Counted from the first letter of the stretch, positions 25,020 through 37,534 are shown. The stretch: 64,000 nucleotides of DNA from Corythucha ciliata (GCA_038030265.1 CM075938.1:53437189-53501188), one strand, 5' to 3'. Notes: a model not told the origin generated them from the sequence alone. Numbers and translations: made by a program.

Positions 25020-26325
25020 CGTCACTTACTGAGTTTGCGAAAATAGTCATTTTGGTGATCGTTAGGGCGCGAATAGTCAATTTGGCCATTTTTGGAACGT
25101 GAACGGTCGTTTTACAAGGCGTGAAACTGTCATTTTGGCCATTGGTGAGGGGGGGGGCGTAAATTGTCAGTAAGGCCAGCAGCCCCTTTAAGGGCCTGAT
25201 CAGTCGGTTCTATACCGCTTTCCAATAAACAGCGAGGGTTTGACCATTCTACAGAGAGAAACTTTGAAGATTGAGATTTTTAAGACACTTGATTATTTTA
25301 GGGCACGAATCTTCAGTTTAGCCATTTTCAGTGGCGCGGAATGGTCAATTTGGCCATTTTTAGAGCGCGAATGCACGATTTTGGCAATCTTCAGAGCACA
25401 AATCGTCGGTTCAGACATTTTCGTCTTTATTCGCGAATCGTCAAATTAAGCTATTTTTAAGGCACATACAGCCATTTTTGCCATTTTTTGTGTGCGAATA
25501 ACCAGTAAGGCGCAAAAATTGTCTTCAGTTTCACCAATATTTGTAAGAAAATAGGTAGTCAGATTTGCCGTTTGTTTAGACTCGAATAGTCCGCCAAGAT
25601 ATTCCTAAGGCCGAACGGTCATCAGTTTGCCATTTTCAGGTCGTGAGTTGTCACTTTGGTTACTTAAGAAGCGTGAGAGAGTTTTGCCAGAGTATCTTTG
25701 AGTTGGCAAGAGTTTTGCCATTTTGAGGTGCGAATTTCCAACTTGGCTTATTTCTAAATCATGAATTGTCGGTTTAACCATTCAAGCAGCTATTTATAGG
25801 GCACGAATCACCAGATTCACAATTTTTTGGTACGAATGAACTGTTTTGCCATTTTAGGGCACGAATGAACTGTTTTGCCATTTTAGGGCACGAATGGTCG
25901 TTTTTCGATCGTGAATTATGCCAGTTTGGCAATGTTCAGAGCACGAATTGTCAGTTTAGCCCTTTTAAAGTTGCGAATTGTCAGTTTTACCATTAAGGGG
26001 TGCAAATATATTGTAAATTTAGCTAGTTTTAGTAGAGCGAAGCGCAAATAGTCCAAAAAAACGTATCAATTTTCGAATCAACGAATCAATTTTTTGTGCG
26101 CAGATCAGTCAGTTTATAACCACTTTCAAGTGGCGAATCGTCTCGTGACGCTTAAAGGACGCGAATGACCAGTTTCTCCATTTTTGACGGGGAAACACTT
26201 TGAAGATTGAAATTTGTAGGGCGTTTGGGGGGTTTGGTTATTTTATTAGGGTATGATTTGTTAGTTTAACCATTTTTAATGGTGTGCGGAATTGTCTATT
26301 TGGCCATTTTCCACTCATTTTTTGG
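25020..26325. repeat. Family B array, forward (GCGAATCGTCAGTTTAGCCA-like, about 30 bp)
   Basis: Roughly forty diverged copies with the pattern GGGCGCGAAT, CGTCAGTTTAGCCATTTT. One pair near 25,820-25,880 is almost identical (CGAATGAACTGTTTTGCCAT twice), showing local recent duplication. The family recurs inside the 57.3-59.9 kb transposon. Confidence 0.85.
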
Positions 26326-26329
26326 GGGG

Positions 26330-29300
26330 AGGGGTGCCTTTCCGTCCAAGCCGAGTCCGGCGACGCCAAGGGCACAAGTGAGCTCCTACGTTATATCCAC
26401 ATTTATCCCACCCATATGAACAATTGAACATCCCGAGAGGTGGGCTGGTCCTTTTGCGAGAATTCTGCTACAACCTCATTGAAATCGTTTCGGGGCCACT
26501 GGATTTGAATGATAAGCGATTTCGAGCTGCGAGTTTAGTGTATTTCTCAATTTTAGCCGTGGAGCGACTCTGTTAAAAAATAAACTTTTTTGTGTGGTGA
26601 ATCTGTTTCTCGGGCAATATTTACATTTGTTTTTTGAGAGCAACATGTTCAGCCGGTTTGATGGGCCAAATTGACGGTTTCCGAGTGTAGGATGGTTTCT
26701 AAATAATTCTTGTTAAATAAGTTTGGAGGTGGGATGCCCCGTCCTGGCCACATCACCCTTTTCAGATCACATTTTGTGACCTTTCGTTCTTTGTTCCAGA
26801 TTAAATAAATCGAAAAGTGGCTACCCTCGGTGTGGTCCTCGCGCTAACTGCCACTGTGCCCCAAAGACCCTCCTTCAGATCATTATCCAACCCTTGACTA
26901 TCGTAAGCTGAAGGTAAGTGCAAACGAGGAGTTTCCTCGGAAACGTTGGTGTGTCACAGATTTTGTGCCTTTCCCTAAAAACAGCCAATATTCCTTTTTT
27001 TCTTAAAAAAGAAAGGGATGTCCCTCTTTTCCTACGGGATTACCCTTGACATCTGTCCTTTTCAGCTGCACCCCATCATTCCCTCACCCACACTCCACCA
27101 CATTCGCAGATATTTGTCTAAAAACAATCCTCCCTCATTTCCATCCTCGCACCTTCGAAAAACACTCATCCCCCCCCCCTACCCACCATCATCCTTTATC
27201 CTCTTCATACAAAGTTTTTTTATTAAAAAAAGCTGTGTTTACAGCACGAGGCACGGGGCATCACTGTTGACGGGGGGTGGGGGGATTGCGCGTAACGTTA
27301 CCCAATATCCCCCCCTCCATTTTCGCTTTATGTTTCACTCATAACTGTACCTATTTTTTTTTTTTTTTTTTTTTCGTTTGCTTTTCATGGAATAAACAGT
27401 TACATCGGGGGAAAAAATGTTACGTTTTGTTAAATTTTATGACGTAACGCCCGTTTCTTTTACTACCCAGTCAAAAGCTATATTGCTACCCCTTTTTCAC
27501 CCACATTTTTTTAGTGGGGCAGACGAAATTTTGTTTATAAGACCTCTTTATACCTTTTCTTCCCTCCGACGATTTTCCTGGGAAAAACTGACACACATAG
27601 GGGTGGTTTTAACCCTTTTTTACCTATACGTCCTTCTACCCGTACAAACGTCTCCCTCTCCGTTATGTTAAAGTTAAAGCCGGAGCCAAATATATTTATA
27701 CGAGTCGTTGAATTTCGTTTCGATTAGTTTTTCAATTCGGTGCGGCTTTTCGTGGTGGCAATTGAAGTCTTTAGGAGGGCTAAGAACCAGTAAAATCAAG
27801 ATGTCACGGTGGTCTCAAGATCAAGTCTTTAGACATCTCCGAACATCGCCGTCACCTATAATACCCTTGCTAATAAGATTACGTGGCAAACACCTTTTTT
27901 TACGATAAAAGCGTTTTATTTTTTTTTTAATGCAAAAAAAGCCTATACCTGGAGCATTACCTAACCCGGACGTTACCCGGAGGGGGGGGGGGAGGAGAGA
28001 ATTGTGGACCGACCTTTTGGGTGTCAAGGAGCAAAAACTTTTAACTGGTTTTTATTGATACAGGTCTGTTTGTGGAGACGCTGCATACGTTTTTACACGC
28101 ACAAAAAAAGCGGCGTTTTGTAAAAATGGTCAATGCGGGGTTCTATTTCTCTTTTCCTCTTCTTTTCGAAAAGTTTTCTTAAAAAGTCCACCAAATGTAA
28201 TCAATCAGTAGTGACAGTTACTTTGTTTTCAATAGCTCGACTATAGGACAAAAAATGGTGTGTTACGATGTTTTCTTTACGCCATTTGAATTCTTTTAAA
28301 GTTTTTTTTTGTGAACCCGTACAAAAAAATAGTTTTTCTGGTTTTATTCGTGAAGTTGCGTTATATTCTCCAGCGCAATACTGCTGGGGACCCTGGGCAG
28401 CACACACTTTGAAGACACATTGGGGCAACCCTTTTTTACTGACCTCCTTTGCAACTTTTAAAACTGTTATATATCATCCCCATTCGAATTTTTAAAGAGC
28501 CTTTTTTGAATATTTCTGGGTATGGTAAACAGGGAGTGAAAAGTGGGGGAAAAAGGGGTAGAATTTTTCAGACCTGATGTTGAATAGTTTCTTTATGCGA
28601 GACATTTGCAAAATACCGTGAAAAAAAAGATTTGTTTAGGGGAGGGTTTTCAAAAGGCTTAAGACGTGCCATGATTTACTAAGGGATCATGGGTTTTTTT
28701 GTCATTGTTTGAGTCAACAGCTTCTACGAAATGAATAATTTCACAAAACTTTCAGAACATCGGTTCACTGCCCTTAAAAAAAATCCATTATTTTTTTTTT
28801 ACCGTTCGGCATGATCTGATCTCCCCCCCCCCCCCGACCTCTTAAGATGCCCCTCTATATATAGTAGTATAGTATATTTTTTTATTCATGGCCTCGACGG
28901 AGGAATAAAAAAAAGGGAAGCAGCCAGTCCCCACCTCACAGTTTTTTTTTTCATTTACCCCTCCCCACCATTCTTATTTACTCGCTCAGTTCAATCCAAT
29001 CGTTGTTAAGGTGGGACGGGCCATCTACGGCCTATTGGAATCGCGCTTTTCATTTTTAGGGGCTTCTTATGTATTACAATTAAAACTCTTCTATCTGTTT
29101 TTAACATTTTAACCATGTACCCTGGATCATAAAATATTTACTCATTTGTTTTTCATTCTCGTTTGCCCACGAGATTATTCACTTGTATCTTACTTTTCGT
29201 AAAATTCCTTCAGCGTTTTTATCTGGCTTGCCCTCATTGTTCTTTTCAATTTTTTTTTTTTTTTTAGGATTAAAATTAAAAAGAATCCTTAAAAAGAAAG

Positions 29301-29680
29301 CCCAAAAGGAGGAGGGTAAAAGGGATTATTTGAGAAAGAGAAGGAGGGGGCGACAAGGTCAAAGAATTCAAAGATGATGCCGTTACGTCTCTTTTATCGC
29401 ATTTAACAGTGCGTGAGATTAATGCGTGTGAAAATGTAAGGCTTAATACCATGTTTTCGCCTGTTTCAATCTGATGTACTGTGTGCTTTAACTCAACATT
29501 TCGCGCTTAAAGAAACAAAAAAAATCTTGAAATTTCGCCCTAGAATCAATTTTTGCCAAGAGACTGATGGTAAAGTCAAATGAAAAACTAACAATTCGCC
29601 CCCTCCCCCTTCCAGGACCGACCAATTCAAGCAGAAAACTGTCCTAGACCACGATTGTTTCAGCTAACCGTTCGCACCAT
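26330..29680. other. Non-coding, no gene seen
   Basis: AT-rich with T tract 27354-27374, C-runs (27171-27179, 28821-28834) and a G-run (27981-27990). Short ORFs have no recognisable family. Confidence 0.6.
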
Positions 29681-29689
29681 GAACTGGAA

Positions 29690-30480
29690 TAAACTGACGA
29701 TTCGTCCCTGTGAAAATTGTCCAAGTGACTATACTCGCCCTGAAAATGGCCGTACTGACGCCACTGACGGGCAGGAACCGCTCAACTTCCTGGGATTCAA
29801 AATGGATAGCAGACTCAATTGGGAATACATACCACATTGACACGGTCTGCAGAAAGCTCTCTCGCAGTCTATTTTTGTTGCGGTGACTCAGGGGCTCTGT
29901 GTCGGAGGTCGCGCTGAGAAGTGTATATTTCGCACACTTTCACTGCCGTCTTCTTTATGGGGTTCTGCTTTGGGGTGCTTCACATCAGGCTGGTCGCGCC
30001 TTTCAGCTTCAGAAGCGTGCCGTGAGGCTTCTTGCGGGTTTGAGGCCAAGGGACTCGTGTAGGGAGGCTTTCACTGCTCTTGGGATACTCACACTCACTT
30101 CTGCTTTTGCCCTCCGAGTTTTGAATTATGTGAAGTCTAACTCACAACTGTTCAAGTCACACTCGGATGTCCATGTCTATTCGACGCGGAACGCCAACAA
30201 GCTTATAAAAGATAGAACCCGTTTGAGACTCACTAATAAGAGCTTTTACCAACTTGGGATTGATCTCTATAACATGCTGCCTGGATCAGTAGAGCAGCAG
30301 CCTCCGAAAGCATTCAAAAGGAAGCTTAAAGGACTGTTTCTTGCAAAGGCCTGCTACTCCGTGGATGATGTGAAGGACGCGCTCTGCTCATGGAAGCCTC
30401 TGTCCCTGTGATTTTAAATTTTGCCACTTGACGTTGTAATGCCCGTTTGGGTGTCTGCAATAAATCAGTTTATTATTTGC
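29690..30480 (+). pseudogene. 5'-truncated CR1/jockey-like LINE, reverse transcriptase C-terminus
   Basis: A first frame (to about 29,840) encodes the post-catalytic RT segment NFLGFKMDSRLNW. After a frameshift, 29,899-30,411 encodes 170 residues including YFAHFHCRLLYGVLLWG, FQLQKRAVRLLAGL and a terminal KRKLKGLF. This is the thumb and C-terminal tail of an arthropod non-LTR RT without an RNase H domain. The stop is followed by a short 3'UTR with AATAAA near 30,460. The copy is dead: the 5' end, endonuclease and RT catalytic core are absent and there is a frameshift. Clade (CR1 versus jockey) is uncertain. Confidence 0.85.
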
Positions 30481-30484
30481 GCCG

Positions 30485-30750
30485 CTTGAAGTATCCAAAC
30501 TGGCTATATTTACGTCGTACGTCTAAAATAGGCAAAAATGACTATATGTGGCCTTAAAATGGTCAACCTGATCATTTGCGCCTCGAAAATGGCTAAACTA
30601 AAGCTATACGCACTAAAAATGGCGTCTTGAAAATGACAAAATATGGGCCTCCAAAAACATGGCGGCTTAAAAATCGCTAAAATGACCGTTTGGCCCCTTA
30701 AATGACTATTTCGTGCCCTGAAAATAGACAAATTGGCCATTCACGCCCAG
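30485..30750. repeat. Family B array, reverse orientation
   Basis: CTAAAATGGCCAAACTGACC-like units, the complement of the family B arrays at 25.0-26.3 and 58.1-59.6 kb. The array begins right after the LINE 3' end. Confidence 0.75.
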
Positions 30751-30810
30751 TGGCGAATCTAAGGAAGGGGCCACAGGGGCCATGGTCCCTTCCTTGGATT
30801 CGAGGTCACT
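30748..30810. repeat. Hairpin-bearing transposon-end-like repeat
   Basis: CAGTGGCGAATC start followed by a 15-bp arm GAATCTAAGGAAGGG (30755-30769). Its complement lies at 30787-30801 with one mismatch. CAGTGGCG(G/A)ATC-type ends are common on insect hAT-like elements. The partner end was not located. Confidence 0.5.
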
Positions 30811-30939
30811 TGCGCAAAAAAAAAAATCATCAAAATCTTCTCCAAAATCCCATCGAGGAGGGGTGATCACCTCTAATTTTAGGGTGATTCTTTCAGAGGC
30901 CCGAGGGTCAGAGGTTCTCGAGAGAGGCGAAATGCCAAG

Positions 30940-31255
30940 TTATTCAAGGGAAATTTTATAAGGAAATCGTGAATTGTATGAGGAAATAGTATGTTTTATC
31001 AAGAAATTTTCAATTTCATGAGGAAGTTTTCAATTTCATGAGGAAATTTTCAATCTCTTGAGGAAATTGTCACTTTTATGAGGAAATTGTCAATGTTGTA
31101 AGGGAACAATAAAATTTATGGGGAAATTGTCTATTGTATGAGCAAATTGACAATTTTATAAGGAAATCGACAATTTTATATGGAAATCGTCAATTTTATT
31201 AGGAAATTGTCTATTTTATGAGGAAATTGTCAATTTTATGAGCAGCTGATTTCGG
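30940..31255. repeat. Family D array (AGGAAATTGTCAATTTTATG, 20 bp)
   Basis: About fifteen head-to-tail copies of a 20-bp unit, the most regular array in the window. This family occurs only here and is nested between family B blocks. Confidence 0.9.
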
Positions 31256-31279
31256 GAAATTTGGTTGTGAGTCTGACTT

Positions 31280-31645
31280 TCTGTGCCATTAAAAGGGCTG
31301 AACTTACAACTCGATGCCCTAAAAAGGCAAAACTTACAACGTCAAGATCAAAAATTGCTACACTAACCATAAAAATGGCAAACTTGGCCATTTACACTTT
31401 GAAAGTGGCTTGACAGACTACTCGGGCCTTAAAAATGGTGAAACGGATTACTTGCACCGTTTTTAATATAGTCAAACTAGATATTCAAGCCGTAAAAGTA
31501 GCAAAACGACAATCCACGCTCTAAAAATGGTCAAACTGACCATCCCCCCCCCTCCACCGACAGATGTCGCAACTCATAATTCGTCCTGCATTAAAAATGG
31601 CTAGTCTGACTATCTGTGCCCGAAAAATGGGCTATGATTAATTGA
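31280..31645. repeat. Family B array, reverse orientation
   Basis: AAAATGGCAAAACTTACAAC-like and AAAATGGTCAAACTGACCAT-like units, interrupted by a C-run near 31,543. Confidence 0.75.
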
Positions 31646-31689
31646 CTTTTCACAGCCGTATTACAAAAAACAAATTGTATGGCCAGAAG

Positions 31690-32520
31690 GCTGCTAATTG
31701 CAGCTTATATGGAGCAGGGTCGCCACAAAATTGCTACAATCGGAGGCAAAAATCTGCAAAATTGCAAGTTTCGGTTCTAAATTTCAGCGAAATAGAAAAA
31801 TTGTGATATTCAATTTCGCAAAATGCCAAGTTCCGAGACCCTATTTTAATAGTGGAAGCCGAGGCCGGAGTCCAGTCTACATAGCTTCGGAGGGCCCTAA
31901 GGTTGATGAATGGAATATCCGCAAAATTATACATCATTTGGAACGAAATGTCTGGAAAATTGTTGGTTTAGGGTCTAAACATTTCGAAAATTGCGAGTTT
32001 ATGGTCCTGATTTTTGCATAATTGAAAGTTTGGGGACTTTTTTTTTTCGTTTCTGGTCTTAATTTTCGCGAAAGTCTGCGATGAATTGTCGAAAAATGGC
32101 TACATGCTGCAGGCAAATATCCTAGAAATTGGAAGTTTCCTGTCTGGATATTCGTGAAATTACAGGCTTCGGGTTTAAATATCCGTGAAATTGGTATTTT
32201 TTGTCATTATTTTCGCAAAATAGCAAGTTCCTGGGACCTTTTTGTATATAGGGTGCGAACGCTGGGCAAGCAGGCCTTGACTGCGCTCATATTCTGACGA
32301 ATTACCTTAAAATTGTAACAATTTAGGGATAAAATCTTTGTCAGTTTGTAAGTTCGGGTTCAACTTTGAGCAAAATTACAAGTTTCCTAGCTGAATGGAC
32401 AGCATTGCATTTTTCGGGTCCTAAAATTCGTTAAAACCCAAGTCTCGGGTTTTTATTTCGTCGAAATTGCAAAGTTTTGGAATCTTTTTTTTAGTGGCCG
32501 CGAACCTCTAAATTGCGAGA
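31690..32520. repeat. Family E array, reverse orientation
   Basis: AAAATTGCAAGTTTCGGGTC-like units followed by TAAATTTCCGCG words, the complement of the 12.8-14.2 kb array. Confidence 0.8.
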
Positions 32521-32539
32521 AAAAAAAATTGCTCATTCT

Positions 32540-33010
32540 TGCTTGAAATCGAGGTAATGCCCTAATTCCGTGGTTCGTCGGTGCAAATTCCTTACCAAAA
32601 TTGGAGGGAAAAATCTCTTGATTCGTGATGTTTGGAATCCTGTTTTACACAGCTAAAATTTAAGGAAAACGCTAAAGTGCTGTTCTTTTGGGTCGAGTCC
32701 GCGGCTAAAATTGAGAAAAAGCGCTGCTAATTCATGGCCAAATTGTGGAATATATCGCTAATTCGCTGCTATAAGTGAAAACAACGCTAATTCCCGGATT
32801 CGCAAATTCATAATTCATGAATTTAAATTCATTATAATTTGAAAATTCAAATTAAAGTCGGGGGCTTACAGTTCTAAAAACATCAATTTTTCAATTAGGG
32901 ACCCTAAGGTTTTAAAGCGTTGATTAACGGCTAATATTGAGAATAAGCGCTTGTTTGCCGCTAAAATTAAGAGAAATACATCAATTCGAGGTATTTGAAG
33001 CCAATTTCGG
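32540..33010. repeat. Family F array, reverse orientation
   Basis: GCGGCTAAAATTGAGAAAAA and CGCTAATTC words repeated with divergence; a short AT-only stretch interrupts at 32,800-32,870. Confidence 0.8.
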
Positions 33011-33029
33011 ACAAAGCGGCGACATGTGC

Positions 33030-33305
33030 TTATGAAAGAGCGAAACTGGGGTTTTTAGTCCTAAAACTACGAAATTTTGTTGTTGAAAGACCCAGATTAG
33101 TTTATCGATTATATCCAAACGTGCGACACTAGCATTAGATAGGGCTAAAGCCGCGAAATTTCAGTTTTTGAAAAAACCGACTTTTTTTGGAATTGGGTTT
33201 TAAAGAAGCATAAGTGAAATTTGGTGTTTGAAAGTGAAAACATCCGCAAAATTGGGGTTTAGTTAGCCCAATATTGCGAAATTTGGTTTTGAACTTGATT
33301 GATCA
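33030..33305. repeat. Family G array, reverse orientation
   Basis: Units of AAAGAGCGAAACTGGGGTTT and GCGAAATTTGGTTTTTGAAA type. Together with 30.5-33.0 kb this gives the block order B-D-B-E-F-G, all reversed relative to the copies at 12-26 kb where orientation can be compared. Confidence 0.7.
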
Positions 33306-33309
33306 GTCG

Positions 33310-35400
33310 AATGTTTCTTAGTTATTGGGCCGTCATTACCAATGGTGGTGATCATTAACATTAACGTGACACGGGGTGGAAGAGGGTCGATGAGTCGAGG
33401 AGGTCCGAGTGATCCACCCTCTCCCCTCAGCGTCGCCACAAAGATAGCAGAGAATGAAAAAGTTTAACACATAAATTGTAGCGCTTCATTTTATATTCAC
33501 GGATCAACTTTGGCGATCGTCGTTCATTTCCTTTGATTTGCGGCTATTTCTATGTTGGAACATGCTCCGAACTGCTTCAATACAGGCAGCCATCTGAAAA
33601 AATAAAACAAGCGCTAAAAATTAAATACTAAAACTCAAGAATTTTTGGCTAAAATTTTAAACTGCGAAATCATCCCTTTTAGGATGACGAGGAGGAGGGG
33701 GGGAGGAATGGAATTGTATGCGTGGCACTGTAAGCAGATGCAGACGCTCAAAAAGAGGGCAGGTGAACCAAAAGGTGGATTTTTTTTTCTCTTTTTTTTC
33801 CCCCATAGAGCAGCAGGTCGGAGCTGTTCCACTCCTCCTCCTTCTCTGCGATCGTCACCCCTGACCATCCCACCCCCCCGCAAAAGGGTTAAAAGAGCGC
33901 CCTTGGGCCTCTTGTGTGTTTTGTGTCCATACAAAACTCCTATATAGTTATAGCTGGACCATTAGAAGAAAAAAAAGAGTCGTACCTGCGGAGGAGATTT
34001 TTGCCAAAGAATTGGGAAAGGAAAAAAAAGATTAAAAAGAAGGGAGTTAAGTAAAAATTAGCCTGAGGCTGTGTTCTGAACGTTTTTTCTTTTACTCGTT
34101 AGTCGATACGAACGATTTGAAATGGCGTGTTTTGGCAAAATGTTCAAAAACAACGACTTGTTTAGAAGTCAATCAGTTGGAGAAGAGAGATTCTGTATTT
34201 TTTAATAGGGTATCTCTCTATTTAATGACTAATTAGATGTTTACGGATTTGACAGGATTAACCAAAACAATTAACTAAAAGTTTTAAAATGAAAAAAAAA
34301 AAGGAAAAAAGAGACATATTTTAAAATGGGGTACAATGACTAGACTCATAGAAAGCCATTTAAAAACTGTACTTTCTAATTAGATACTTTACCAGGGATT
34401 TGGGAAACCCTCGATCATTAAAAATACTAAAGCTGGCTCAAAAGAGAATGGAAGACTTTCTTTACATATTTCTTCAATCAATATTTTTAGAAACTCGGGC
34501 GTATTTTCACATAAAAACCTCTCCTTCTGCCTGGGCTTCAGAAAAAAAAAAAAAAAATGTCCTCTCATTGTGTACAAGAGATGTGAAAAGTGTTATGCCG
34601 GTTTCCCATGGGAGAAGATCTTTTACCTCTTTTAAGGCAAATATAACACAAAACCAGGTGGGAAGCGAAGAAAAACGAACGGCTGCGAAATTTGACTCAA
34701 CCCGTCCGCAATAGAAAAAAAATAAATTCTTCTGTGGTGGTGTTGGGGGAGGGGTAGTGGAAGGGCGAGTAGGTACCCTTTTCCCAGTTTCCTCACTTGA
34801 ATAAACGTACATAATATTGAAAACTTTTTTCCCCCGTCTTCGATGTTTCCCCCTGTTGTAAAATCAAGCAAGAGTTTTAGAGGGCAATTGTCGGTCTTTT
34901 CAGATCTACAGAATATTCAAACGAATAGAAAAAAAAAAAAAAAAAAATAGAAAGAGTTACAAAAACAAAATACAAAAAATAAAGGTTCGTTCGTAATGTG
35001 GGGAGGGGGGGTTTACAACATTTCTTGTGAGAATTTTTTGTACTTACACGGAAGGTCTAAAATAAGGAATTCCACCCTTACAGTCTTTTAAAAGATAAAA
35101 GAGAAAAGAAAAGAGTCCATAGTTGTTACATGTCTCTGAAATAGACGAACCAATGTTTTCCTACATTTTTTTTTGTTACCGTCTTTTTTCTATTTATAAA
35201 CGTTAAACGTCCATTATTTTTAGTGTGAAAGAAGGAGGTGGTTTTTCTGATGTCTTCCACAACGCATTTTTGTTGACTGGGAACTTACACTGCACACTAT
35301 ATTTTTTCCTTAAATAATTAGAAGTCCGGATGTCGTTAGATACGTTAAACGACCCCCCCCCCCACCAACACCGAACCCCTATCAATGCATATTGGATGGT
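33310..35400. other. Non-coding, no gene seen
   Basis: AT-rich unique-looking DNA with A tracts (34,540-34,556; 34,930-34,947) and G/C runs (33,695-33,702; 35,352-35,361). Confidence 0.6.
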
Positions 35401-35489
35401 CGTTCACCCGCAAAGTTTTGGAGATTCTTTAGGGTCTTGATTACGATAATGGATTAGAGTCTGCGAGTTTCACCCTTTCAACATACAAA

Positions 35490-35965
35490 TTTTGTGAATT
35501 CGCCGCTGTAAAGGACCCAATGTCGCCTAGAGCTTCCTGAAAAAACAATTTTGGTTGGGGCTGAGCTATTTGAAGCCGAAAACCCGAATTCAAGGAAAAC
35601 CTAATTTTGTGGTTTTAGATGTTTCAAAATTCATTTTCGGACGTTTTGGCTTAGCAAAAACTAATTTGGCTCTCTCAAAAACCCAATTTTGTAACTTTGG
35701 CTCTTACAACTTCAGTTGAGTGGATTTTCGCTCTTTCAACCCCAAATTTTGTAAGTTTAGCTCTTACAAGACCAAATTTCACGGATTTCTGTTATTTCAA
35801 GCCCAACTCTTTCTAAGTCAAATTTCTTGGCTTCAGTTCTTTTTAAGGTCAGTTTCCGTCAAAATTGTTCTTTTAGAAATCAAATTCTAGGATTTGTTTG
35901 GGAAAACAAAATTTGGGTTTTGAAGGAGCCAAATTCGTGAAATTTGTATTTAAAAGAGCCAGAAT
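35490..35965. repeat. Family G arrays, forward then reverse
   Basis: Forward AACCCAATTTTGTAACTTTGGCTC-type units to about 35,870, then reverse AAGGAGCCAAATTCGTGAAA-type units. This is an orientation switch within one array. Confidence 0.7.
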
Positions 35966-36110
35966 CAATTGAATTTAGAAGACCCTTTCTACGGACAATT
36001 ATGGGATTACTCCCCCGTCCCCGCACTACCCTAGTCACAACTGTGAATTCGAAGGGATGGGGAGGCCGAAAATAATGAAATTAGAGAGATTTTGCAACTA
36101 GTCCCGCAAT

Positions 36111-36398
36111 GTGACTAAACTTTCTATAGGTGCCGCAGATCTTCGGCCATTACTGTTCTTCATCTACGTCACGAGCAGTCCCAAGTGCCTTTGCGCTGGA
36201 CCCAGAACATTCAATATTGTTATTGGGCTGTGATTTTTGAGCATTCGTAACCGTTTATTTCAAAATTAACTTGTTTTGCTGCTCTAGGGTGAGCAGTGGG
36301 TAGCAAAGGGCTGCTGGTGACGTCAGTCTCACCCCCCCCACTCCCCGCGGCTAATGGACAGGGGGAAGTCTGCGGCACCTATAGTAAAGTTTACTCAC
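36111..36398. mobile_element. MITE, 288 bp, about 29-bp TIRs
   Basis: The left end starts GTGACTAAACTTTCTATAGG and runs on through TGCCGCAGA. The right end is its complement with two differences (one substitution and one inserted A). The interior carries no ORF. Target duplication is unclear. Confidence 0.8.
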
Positions 36399-36571
36399 CT
36401 TACTATTCCCGTAAACGCTAAAGTAAATTTTTGTGCACGCGTTGCTAGGGTAGTGAACATTTCTTTGGTTGAAATGTGAATATCGTTAAAGTTAGCGTTA
36501 CCGGAGTTGTTGCAAAATTTTACCATTTTTTACTTGTTTTGAGTTCCGAGAAAAAATTGCCCCCCCCCCTC

Positions 36572-36644
36572 CCCACAGGTGGGATTCGAACCCACGAACT
36601 CCCGGTTTCGCGGCAGGTGCTCTAACCAACTGAGCTTCCCGGGA
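36572..36644 (-). tRNA. tRNA-like sequence (pseudo-tRNA or tRNA-derived SINE head)
   Basis: On the minus strand a 73-nt cloverleaf layout fits exactly in length. The D-arm is GCTC-AGTTGGTTA-GAGC, the anticodon arm is 17 nt, the variable loop is 5 nt, and the T-arm GTGGG-TTCGAAT-CCCAC pairs perfectly. A-box and B-box (GGTTCGAATCC) are good Pol III promoters. However, the acceptor stem pairs poorly (about 5 of 7 including wobble), position 33 is G rather than U, the anticodon triplet by position is CGA, and the anticodon stem has a mismatch. I therefore call it tRNA-derived rather than a working tRNA and assign no amino acid. Confidence 0.55.
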
Positions 36645-36819
36645 GAGAGCGAATCCACCCGCAAGAAATCCCCTCTCGGACCTCAAACTGCACCTATCGG
36701 GTCAGTGCATGTAATACTTAGCTTTTCTTTATACGTCCGACAATTAGTGTCGAGCCCATGAGAAGGTTGTTCAGAATAAGAATCCCCCATCCCTCCACTC
36801 TGACCGCGAATAATTTTTT

Positions 36820-37300
36820 CAGGTATAACCGAATCCGAGAAATTTGGTTTTCAAATGCACACAACTCGTGAAATCAGATTTTTGTACCTACAGGTTAGCG
36901 AAAACCCAGAAAGTTGCTTATTCAATGAGAATCCATCCCTCCAGTAACCCAAACTCGCGAAAGTTTGGGGTTTGGCTTTTTAGAAATCAAATGTCTAGCG
37001 TCTGACCTCTTCAAATGCCAGTTTTGAGGGGTTGCCCTCTTCAAGTGCCAATTTCCCTGGTTTCGTTTTTTAAAATTCCCAAAATCAAATTTCGTGGACT
37101 TCACTTGTTGAAAAACAAACAAAAACACGTTTTGGGTTAGCACCTTTTCACACACACACACACACACAAAAACATTTCAGGGAGCTAGCTCCGTCAGAAT
37201 ACGAAATTCGACGTTTTAGCTCGTTCGAATTGCAGTTTATCACGAGTCATTCCGTCAAAAACCAATTACGCGGTGTTGGCTCGTTCAAAAACTGAGAGAT
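36820..37300. repeat. Family G array with (CA)10
   Basis: Family G units in reverse to about 36,910 and forward afterwards. A perfect CA dinucleotide run lies at 37149-37168. Confidence 0.65.
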
Positions 37301-37534
37301 AAATGTTCATTCTTCCTAGGTACTTGATTAGTTATTTGGTAGGGCAAAATTGTCAGTTTCCGAAATGGCGTTAGAGAACTGCACGCCATCAATTTTGTTC
37401 TGCACATAGGCGTGTGTAGGCAGGCAGCAGCGAAACAAAGATGAGAGAACACCTAAAAGCCTATACACGTATCAAGCGAAACAGCCACGTCAAATCATAA
37501 AATTTCTTTTTTCTAATTCACCGAAGCAGTGAAA

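Noticed and set aside
33635..33947. Overlapping 100-codon ORFs on both strands
   Set aside because: They arise from G- and T-rich low-complexity sequence and have no recognisable family.
36498..36686. ORF reading REAQLVRAPAAKPGVRGFES
   Set aside because: This peptide is the typical chance translation of a tRNA-like sequence, which is annotated instead.
37149..37168. Telomere-like or regulatory CA repeat
   Set aside because: It is a plain 20-base CA microsatellite within a family G array.
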